A model generated the notes under the pieces. It was not told the DNA's origin. It worked only from the letters and a program-made list of their open reading frames with translations, and made no database searches. Positions 23,930-28,864 of a DNA stretch of 28,864 nt are shown one piece after another. The position numbers and the translations under genes are program-made. The DNA is from Candidatus Adiutrix sp. (lineage in GTDB: Bacteria > Desulfobacterota > Desulfarculia > Adiutricales > Adiutricaceae): assembly GCA_031273445.1 (NCBI GenBank), contig JAISRV010000149.1, positions 1-28,864 of the forward strand, read 5' to 3'. The number at the start of each line of letters is the position of its first letter. Within the stretch, counting starts at the first letter, position 1.

Positions 23930-25585
23930 TCAGGCCGCTTCATAAACTATTTCGCCGCCCAGAACCGTCTTCGCCACTTTTATGTCTTTGAGGCCGTCTT
24001 CCGGGCAAGTCATGGGATCGCGGTCAAGAACGGCGAAATCGGCCAGCTTGCCCGCCTTAAGCGAGCCTTTGCGGTCTTCGTTGAATTCAGCCCAGGCCGC
24101 CCAGAGAGTGTAGGAAAGGAAAGCCTCTTCCCGGCTGAGTTTCTGCTCGGGTCGCCAGCCGCCTGTAGGCCGTCCTTCGAGATTACGGCGGGTCACCGCC
24201 GCATACATGCCTTCAAAGGGGTTGACCGATTCCACCGGGCAGTCCGAACCATTGACCAGCCGGCCGCCCCGGCTCAAAATATCGCGCCATCTATAACTCC
24301 TTTTTATTGTCTCCGGCCCCAGCCGGTCCTCGGCTATATCCAGATCGGACATCAGGCCCACGGATTGTATTGAGGGGACAATTCCCAGCGCCAGGGCCCG
24401 GTTCAGATCGCGGTCAGCCGCCACCTGAAAATGTTCTATGCGCCAGCGGTGATCCGCGGGCCTCCGCCGCAAGACACGCTCCATCGCGTCCACGGCCTGA
24501 CGCGCCGCGCCGTCGCCGATAGCGTGGATGGTCACGGCCAGGCCGTAATCCCGAGCCCGCTCCATAATGGCCTGAAGCTGTTCGTCATCATAGGTCAGCC
24601 CGCCGCGATGTCCCGGCCGGTCGGCATAGTCTTCAAGCAGCCTGGCGCTGCGGGAGCCCAATGAACCATCGGAGTGGATTTTGACGCCGTCAATGGACAA
24701 ACGCTCTCCAAACAGAGAACGCGCCAACCTGCCGCCGGCCGCCAGATATTCCTCATCCTGTTTTGAGCCGGCCAGCAGCATGGCTCTGATTCTCAACTTC
24801 AGCTCCCCGGTCTGATAGGCCTTTTTGAAAAGCTCCAGGTTCGACAGCGTGGTTCCGGCATCCATTATAGAGGTCAACCCCCAGGACAGCAATTCGGCCT
24901 GACCGCGCAAAAGCGCCTGACGGCGGCCTTCGAAGCCGGTCTGGGGAATAATGTTCCAGACCGCCCACATGGCCATGCCTATCAAAATCCCCTGGAGGCC
25001 GCCCGCCGCATTTCTAAGAATCTCGCCGCCGGTTGGATCGGGGCTGTCTTCATTGAGGCCGACGGCCCTGATCACCCGGGAATTTACCCACATGGAATGT
25101 TTATCCACCCTGTCCAGCGCCACATAGTGATCAGGCGCGGCCAGGTCCAGTTCCTCCTTGGCGGGCCAGGCTTCGCCCGGCCAGTTTTCCTGGTTCCAGC
25201 CGTGGCCGATGATCCATTCTCCTTTCGGCCGCCGTTCGGCTTCCCGGCGAATTAGAGCCAGGGTTTCCTCCCTTGATTTATGGCGCACGTCCACTGCGCC
25301 CAGCTTCAGCCCCTCCTGTATGATGTGGGCATGGCCGTCAATCAGTCCGGGAACGACGGCGCGTCCCTCCAGGTCAAAACGGGCCGCCCGGCTGGAAACA
25401 AGCTCTTCAGCGGCTGAAAGGTCGCCGCCGACATAAACCAGTTCGCCGCCCCGGCAGGCCAGAACTGAAGCCCTCGGGGCGGACGGCTCCATGGCGTATA
25501 TTCTGCCGTTGAAAAAAAGCATTTCCGGCTGTTCGCCGGCGGGGGCAAGGGCGCGGGTATGCGGGGCATCGCTGCATGACGACAT
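23930..25585 (-). CDS. Amidohydrolase family protein, YtcJ/NfdA type
   Basis: 551 residues from ATG 25585 (a TTG at 25609, preceded by few useful signals, would add eight). Features of the amidohydrolase-3 group: metal-binding HAH in LIDGHAHIIQEG, HGWNQENWP, SDGSLGSRSA, VTIHAIGDGA, RIEHFQVA and late Asp in NGSDCPVE. Members remove N-formyl groups or open related amide bonds, but most are uncharacterised, so no substrate can be named. There is no signal peptide, so it is probably cytoplasmic. It appears monocistronic, convergent with the radical SAM gene, and not under the riboswitch. Confidence 0.87.
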   Translation of the reverse strand: MSSCSDAPHTRALAPAGEQPEMLFFNGRIYAMEPSAPRASVLACRGGELVYVGGDLSAAEELVSSRAARFDLEGRAVVPGLIDGHAHIIQEGLKLGAVDVRHKSREETLALIRREAERRPKGEWIIGHGWNQENWPGEAWPAKEELDLAAPDHYVALDRVDKHSMWVNSRVIRAVGLNEDSPDPTGGEILRNAAGGLQGILIGMAMWAVWNIIPQTGFEGRRQALLRGQAELLSWGLTSIMDAGTTLSNLELFKKAYQTGELKLRIRAMLLAGSKQDEEYLAAGGRLARSLFGERLSIDGVKIHSDGSLGSRSARLLEDYADRPGHRGGLTYDDEQLQAIMERARDYGLAVTIHAIGDGAARQAVDAMERVLRRRPADHRWRIEHFQVAADRDLNRALALGIVPSIQSVGLMSDLDIAEDRLGPETIKRSYRWRDILSRGGRLVNGSDCPVESVNPFEGMYAAVTRRNLEGRPTGGWRPEQKLSREEAFLSYTLWAAWAEFNEDRKGSLKAGKLADFAVLDRDPMTCPEDGLKDIKVAKTVLGGEIVYEAA

Positions 25586-25647
25586 GGCCTGGACGATTGT
25601 TTCCTTCAAGGTTGGCGAATTCTGGAATATCGGGAATATAAATAAAA

Positions 25648-25689
25648 CCTCCTATCAGTGAGGCGAGCAAAGTTCGCAAGATTAGGAGG
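25648..25689 (+). promoter_or_regulatory. Hairpin that can hide the ribosome-binding site of a small ORF
   Basis: CCTCCTA (25648-25654) can pair with TAGGAGG (25683-25689), which is the ribosome-binding site of the small ORF starting at 25695. Inside it GCGA and TCGC (in GCGAGCAAAGTTCGC) can form a second short stem. A TATAAA (25637-25642) with a loosely fitting TTGGCG 19 bases upstream may be its promoter. The arrangement would suit translational control, but it is untested. Confidence 0.4.
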
Positions 25690-25694
25690 CTTCA

Positions 25695-25862
25695 ATGTCG
25701 ATTGACGGAAACAGATTATCGCATTCCGTGTGGGAATGCAAGCGTCGCATATTCCTCGTCTGCGCCGCAATCAATTTTGTCCTCGCTGCGGCGATTTTCG
25801 ATATACCCAATAATCATAGTGCAGCAAGAGTCGCTTTATTTGCAATAAATCGGCCAAAATAA
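25695..25862 (+). CDS. Possible 55-residue single-span membrane protein
   Basis: ATG at 25695 follows AGGAGG with five-base spacing. The product has a polar N-terminus (MSIDGNRLSH), a basic pair (KRR) and then a hydrophobic stretch of about 16 residues (IFLVCAAINFVLAAAIF), followed by a short polar tail ending NRPK. This is the pattern of a small inner-membrane protein. I recognise no family, and conservation is unknown. It sits alone between the amidohydrolase and cheY, so no neighbour suggests a function. Chance cannot be excluded; the strong ribosome-binding site is the main support. Confidence 0.4.
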   Translation: MSIDGNRLSHSVWECKRRIFLVCAAINFVLAAAIFDIPNNHSAARVALFAINRPK

Positions 25863-26194
25863 GCCATTTTATCGCTTTTATCGCTTCTAGCCCTTGTTTG
25901 TTCCATAATCTGCACATCTAACCGTAGGGGCGTGGTTTGCCCGCTATCTTCTATGTTCAGCTACGGAAATCAATTATTATCCCAAATCCGTCGTTAGAGC
26001 AGGCCTATGCCGCTAATTGATTTTTTCATTTTTCAGATGCGTAAGCCTGTGTTTATTCTTTAACATATGGCTTTTTCGGCAAAAATATGATAATATACGA
26101 CGAAAGAGTAATGGCGTGCTCCGCTATATTAAATTGGTCTGGAGACCATGCGGGCGCAAAATGCAGGATATTCATTTAAAGCGGAGGGTCTTTC
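25863..26194 (+). other. AT-rich intergenic region ahead of cheY
   Basis: About 330 bases without a convincing gene; base composition is clearly more AT-rich than in the operon to the left. The only signal I can point to is an extended -10 element at 26088-26096 (TG, one base, TAATAT) about 100 bases before cheY, without a good -35. A GGAGGG ribosome-binding site lies just before the cheY ATG. Confidence 0.45.
26088..26096 (+). promoter_or_regulatory. Possible extended -10 promoter for cheY-cheA
   Basis: TGATAATAT fits an extended -10 (TGnTATAAT-like) with no recognisable -35. It lies about 100 bases upstream of the cheY start. A flagellar sigma28 motif was looked for and not found. Confidence 0.3.
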
Positions 26195-26572
26195 ATGCCC
26201 TTGGGTTCCGGCCAGCGCGTATTGATAGTCGACGATTCGCCGATCATGCGCCAAATGCTTGTAAAAATGTTCCTTGCCGAAGGTTTTGAAGTTGTGGGCG
26301 AGGCCGCCGACGGCGAAGAAGCTTTGGTCATGTTTGAAGAATTAAAACCGGATCTGACTACTCTGGATATCGTCATGCCTAAAAAGCGCGGCATAGATGT
26401 GCTGGAAGAAGTCATGGGTAAGCACCCGGAGGCCAGAATAATCATGGCGTCATCGGTTTCCGACGCCAGAACGGTCGTCCATTGCCTGAAAAAGGGGGCC
26501 AGGCAATACATCACTAAACCTTATGACGAGGCCAAGATTATGGCCGCGGTTAAAAAAGTTCTTGAACTTTAA
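26195..26572 (+). CDS. cheY: CheY-type single-domain response regulator
   Basis: 125 residues, one receiver domain and nothing else. The acidic pair D13/D14 (VDDS), phospho-acceptor D58 (LDIVMP), the conserved serine in MASSVSD and K108 (ITKPYD) are all present. It should be phosphorylated by the CheA kinase encoded downstream, and then bind the flagellar switch or act on another output. The start has GGAGGG at good spacing. It is separated from cheA by 283 bases holding a structured element, so coupling of the two genes is not simple. Confidence 0.93.
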   Translation: MPLGSGQRVLIVDDSPIMRQMLVKMFLAEGFEVVGEAADGEEALVMFEELKPDLTTLDIVMPKKRGIDVLEEVMGKHPEARIIMASSVSDARTVVHCLKKGARQYITKPYDEAKIMAAVKKVLEL

Positions 26573-26576
26573 TTTT

Positions 26577-26739
26577 GCAAGTCTCATTTTGGCCGACGGT
26601 TTAAAAATAGCAGGTCGGTCCGCTAGGGCTGACGGAGCGACTGTCGGAGAGGTCGACACAGCGCCCGCCAAGCAAAAAACGCATTTTGTGCTTGGCGAGG
26701 GCCAGCCCCGACAAACTTCCAGGCCAAAATGAGAATTGC
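26577..26739. repeat. 163-base structured inverted-repeat element between cheY and cheA
   Basis: The outer arms GCAAGTCTCATTTTGGCC (26577-26594) and GGCCAAAATGAGAATTGC (26722-26739) are complementary at 17 of 18 positions. Inside are: hairpin A (GTCGGTCCG 26614-26622 with CGGAGCGAC 26633-26641, one mismatch); a stem TGTCGG (26642-26647) / CCGACA (26708-26713); and within that hairpin C (CGCCAAGCA 26666-26674 with TGCTTGGCG 26689-26697, extended by AAAA/TTTT around a CGCA loop). The whole forms a branched fold. It starts four bases after the cheY stop. It could be a structured RNA or a small non-autonomous mobile repeat; I recognise no known family. Confidence 0.7.
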
Positions 26740-26855
26740 TGACCACGCGTAGCCGCGCTTTAAGCCGGCTGGGCATATTGGCGGCTCTTCGGAGCTGTAC
26801 TTCGCCGCACTGGTCTGTCGCCATTGGGCAAAAGAACCGCCAAAAGAGGAACTAA

Positions 26856-28864
26856 ATGAGCGTTACCGACGAAAATCTGGCTGAATTGTTTGAACAGTAC
26901 AAAGATGAAGTCCGCGAGACCATCGGTACCTTGGACAATGAGCTGGTCGCCATTGAGCAGGACCCGACGTCCAGCGAGACGATTTTTTCTCTGTTTAGGC
27001 ATATGCATTCTTTGAAGGGCTCGTCCAAAATGTTCAATGTGGACAATATCGCCCATATCGCTCACCACCTTGAAGACCTGATGTCGATGATCGACAAAAA
27101 TAACGCCATTCTTGCCAAACATCCGAAAATCGTCGATCTGCTGTTCAGAGGCAACGATATTTTTCGCGACATAATCGCCCGCTTGGAAGACGACATAACC
27201 TACACCCATCTGACTCCGGATCATACGGCTTTTATCGGCGAAATTCAAGCCCAGGTGGATAAGATAAACCGCCGCGACTCGCAGCTCGTCGACGCAACCC
27301 GCAAACTCATGGAAGACCTGGAAACTCTGGCGCCGACTTTGGAGGAAGCGGAAGCTGAAAACCTCAAAAAAGCCATGGCCGACGTCTCCGCCAGCCTGAC
27401 TTTGGCTACCCTTGAGGAAGAAGGCTCCAACCAGATTCGCTTCCATTATAACGGCGTCGACCTGACGGGCGATGTGCGCAGGCTCGAAGAACTACTTGAA
27501 AAATTCAAGACTGAAAAAGGAACTCCAGAAGACGCCCAGGCTCTTATCGACGTTGTCGGCCGTCTCTACAACAGTCTGGCGGACGTCGCCACGGAAGATG
27601 CTCAGAATCTTATTGCTGAATTGGGCGACGGCCTGTTGATGTTCAAAGAACGTGAATTGGAAGTCGACCAGATGATGGTGGAGTTTTTTAGCGCCATACT
27701 CGGCGACCTGAAAGAAAAATTCCAGGTGGAAGTGGTGGCTCCTGCATCTGACGTCCGCCAGAAGAGTTCTAAAGGCAACGTCGCGGCTTTAAAGGAGCCG
27801 CAGGCTAAAACCATCAGGGTGGACGAAGCCAAAATAGATCAATTTCTGGATTCGGTGGGCAAGCTGATCACCAAGAGCGAAATATTGAATCACCTGCAGT
27901 TTTCTTTTCGGCAGGCCGGCCTGAATACTTCGCTCATGCGTGATTTTACCACGGTTTCACGCACAATTTCCAATGATATAGTTAATTTGCAGAGATCTAT
28001 CATGGAAGTGCGTCAAGTGGAGATTAACAACATCCTGAAAAAATTTCCCCGGCTTGTGCGCGATATTTCTCATAAAATCGGCAAGGAAGCGGAACTTGAC
28101 CTCTCCGGCGAGCGCGTGCCCATAGACAAGAGCCTTCTTGACGATGTGGAACAGGCCATGGTTCATATCGTCCGCAATGCCGTTGATCATGGTCTTGAAC
28201 CGCCTGACGAACGCATCGCCGCCGGGAAAAACCGCCGGGGCGTCATTAATATAAACGTGACCCAGGAAGAAGCCTCTATTTACATCGAAGTGTCTGACGA
28301 CGGCCGCGGCCTGAATCTGGAAAAGGTTAAATCAAAGGCGGTCGAACGCGGCGCGCTGACTCCGGAACAGGCCGCCGCGATCAGCGACAAAGACGCGGAG
28401 ATGCTGATTTTCCGTTCCGGCCTTTCCACCAAGGACGAGGCGACAGACCTCTCCGGACGCGGGGTGGGCATGGACGTGGTCATGACCAATCTCAAAAAGT
28501 GGAACGGCGAAGTTCTGATCAGCAACCATGTCGGCCAAGGCTTGACCATAGGCTTAAGGCTTCCGGTCACCAACACCCTTTTGACGAAAGAGGCCATTCT
28601 TTTACGCGTAGGGGAGAGCATTTTCTGTCTGCCCCTGGAATATGTCAGCGAAATAGTGACCGTGCCCACAAATTCGATTCATCATCATAAGGATCAATCC
28701 ATCTTCCGTCACCGGGATATGGTTATTGCGGTCATTAACATCAAAGAGATTCTGGGGCTTGGCTTCAGCGATTATTCCGAAGAAAGCGCCTCGGCGCCCG
28801 GCGACAGCCGCGCTTTCATCATCCTGCAGGATAAGAACGAATCCAGGCAGGCCATAATGGCCGA
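26856..28864 (+). CDS. cheA: CheA chemotaxis histidine kinase (3' end beyond the window)
   Basis: About 669 residues are visible; the gene runs off the window. Order: P1 phosphotransfer domain (about 1-110) with phospho-accepting H51 in MHSLKGSS; a helical region of about 200 residues; dimerisation segment (about 325-400, beginning TIRVDEAKIDQFLDSVGKLI); kinase ATP-binding domain with N-box HIVRNAVDHGLEP, G1 DDGRGLN and G2 GRGVGMDVV; and the start of the CheW-like P5 domain (LRVGESIFCLPLEYVSEI). It receives signals from chemoreceptors and phosphorylates CheY. The region between P1 and P3 shows no clear P2 (CheY-docking) domain; instead it contains negatively charged helices. The ATG at 26856 has AGAGGA upstream. 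It presumably continues a chemotaxis operon to the right. Confidence 0.93.
   Translation, partial: MSVTDENLAELFEQYKDEVRETIGTLDNELVAIEQDPTSSETIFSLFRHMHSLKGSSKMFNVDNIAHIAHHLEDLMSMIDKNNAILAKHPKIVDLLFRGNDIFRDIIARLEDDITYTHLTPDHTAFIGEIQAQVDKINRRDSQLVDATRKLMEDLETLAPTLEEAEAENLKKAMADVSASLTLATLEEEGSNQIRFHYNGVDLTGDVRRLEELLEKFKTEKGTPEDAQALIDVVGRLYNSLADVATEDAQNLIAELGDGLLMFKERELEVDQMMVEFFSAILGDLKEKFQVEVVAPASDVRQKSSKGNVAALKEPQAKTIRVDEAKIDQFLDSVGKLITKSEILNHLQFSFRQAGLNTSLMRDFTTVSRTISNDIVNLQRSIMEVRQVEINNILKKFPRLVRDISHKIGKEAELDLSGERVPIDKSLLDDVEQAMVHIVRNAVDHGLEPPDERIAAGKNRRGVININVTQEEASIYIEVSDDGRGLNLEKVKSKAVERGALTPEQAAAISDKDAEMLIFRSGLSTKDEATDLSGRGVGMDVVMTNLKKWNGEVLISNHVGQGLTIGLRLPVTNTLLTKEAILLRVGESIFCLPLEYVSEIVTVPTNSIHHHKDQSIFRHRDMVIAVINIKEILGLGFSDYSEESASAPGDSRAFIILQDKNESRQAIMA

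Noticed and set aside
1..28864. CRISPR array, tRNA, rRNA, integrase or transposase
   Set aside because: No regularly spaced repeats, cloverleaf-like sequence, rRNA signature or recombinase motif was seen.

Overview
This window looks like a GC-rich chromosome segment from a motile Gram-negative bacterium. Three TonB-dependent receptor sequences and lipoprotein or periplasmic binding proteins imply an outer membrane. The short ResB/CcsA pair, a SPASM-type radical SAM protein and the CobN/ChlI/ChlD chelatase set fit an anaerobic lineage such as the Desulfobacterota (former Deltaproteobacteria). That taxonomic call is inference from gene content only.

About 80% of the window is a cobalamin (B12)-controlled regulon. 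At the left (1-2994, + strand) a good sigma70-type promoter is followed by two nearly identical cobalamin riboswitches in series, each with its own intrinsic terminator, and then a BtuB-like outer-membrane receptor. From 22885 down to 3092 (- strand) a third cobalamin riboswitch with a terminator heads a tightly packed run of genes of about 19 kb. In transcription order these are: CcsA-like and ResB-like membrane proteins; a corrinoid/iron-type ABC importer (binding lipoprotein, permease, ATPase with an extra C-terminal domain); CobN cobaltochelatase; its ChlD-like and ChlI-like AAA+ partners; a C-terminal remnant of a TonB receptor; an ABC-2 exporter pair; a two-domain nitrilase-superfamily protein whose second domain is degenerate; a second full TonB receptor; and a BtuF-CbiZ fusion with a signal peptide.

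Taken together these genes could bring corrinoids across both membranes, trim their nucleotide-loop side chain (CbiZ, perhaps outside the cytoplasm), and insert or exchange the metal (CobN/ChlID). No other cobalamin-biosynthesis gene is in the window. The combination of uptake, side-chain amidase(s), metal chelatase and a CcsA/ResB pair under one B12 riboswitch is the best candidate for an undescribed system. The role of the CcsA/ResB pair, the nitrilase and the ABC-2 exporter in it is unknown.

The right part (22.9-28.9 kb) holds a radical SAM/SPASM protein divergent from the B12 operon, a YtcJ-type amidohydrolase, a possible 55-residue membrane protein whose ribosome-binding site lies in a hairpin, and the start of a chemotaxis cluster (CheY, then CheA cut by the window end). 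A strongly structured 163-base inverted-repeat element sits between cheY and cheA. I saw no tRNA, rRNA, CRISPR array, insertion sequence or transposase.
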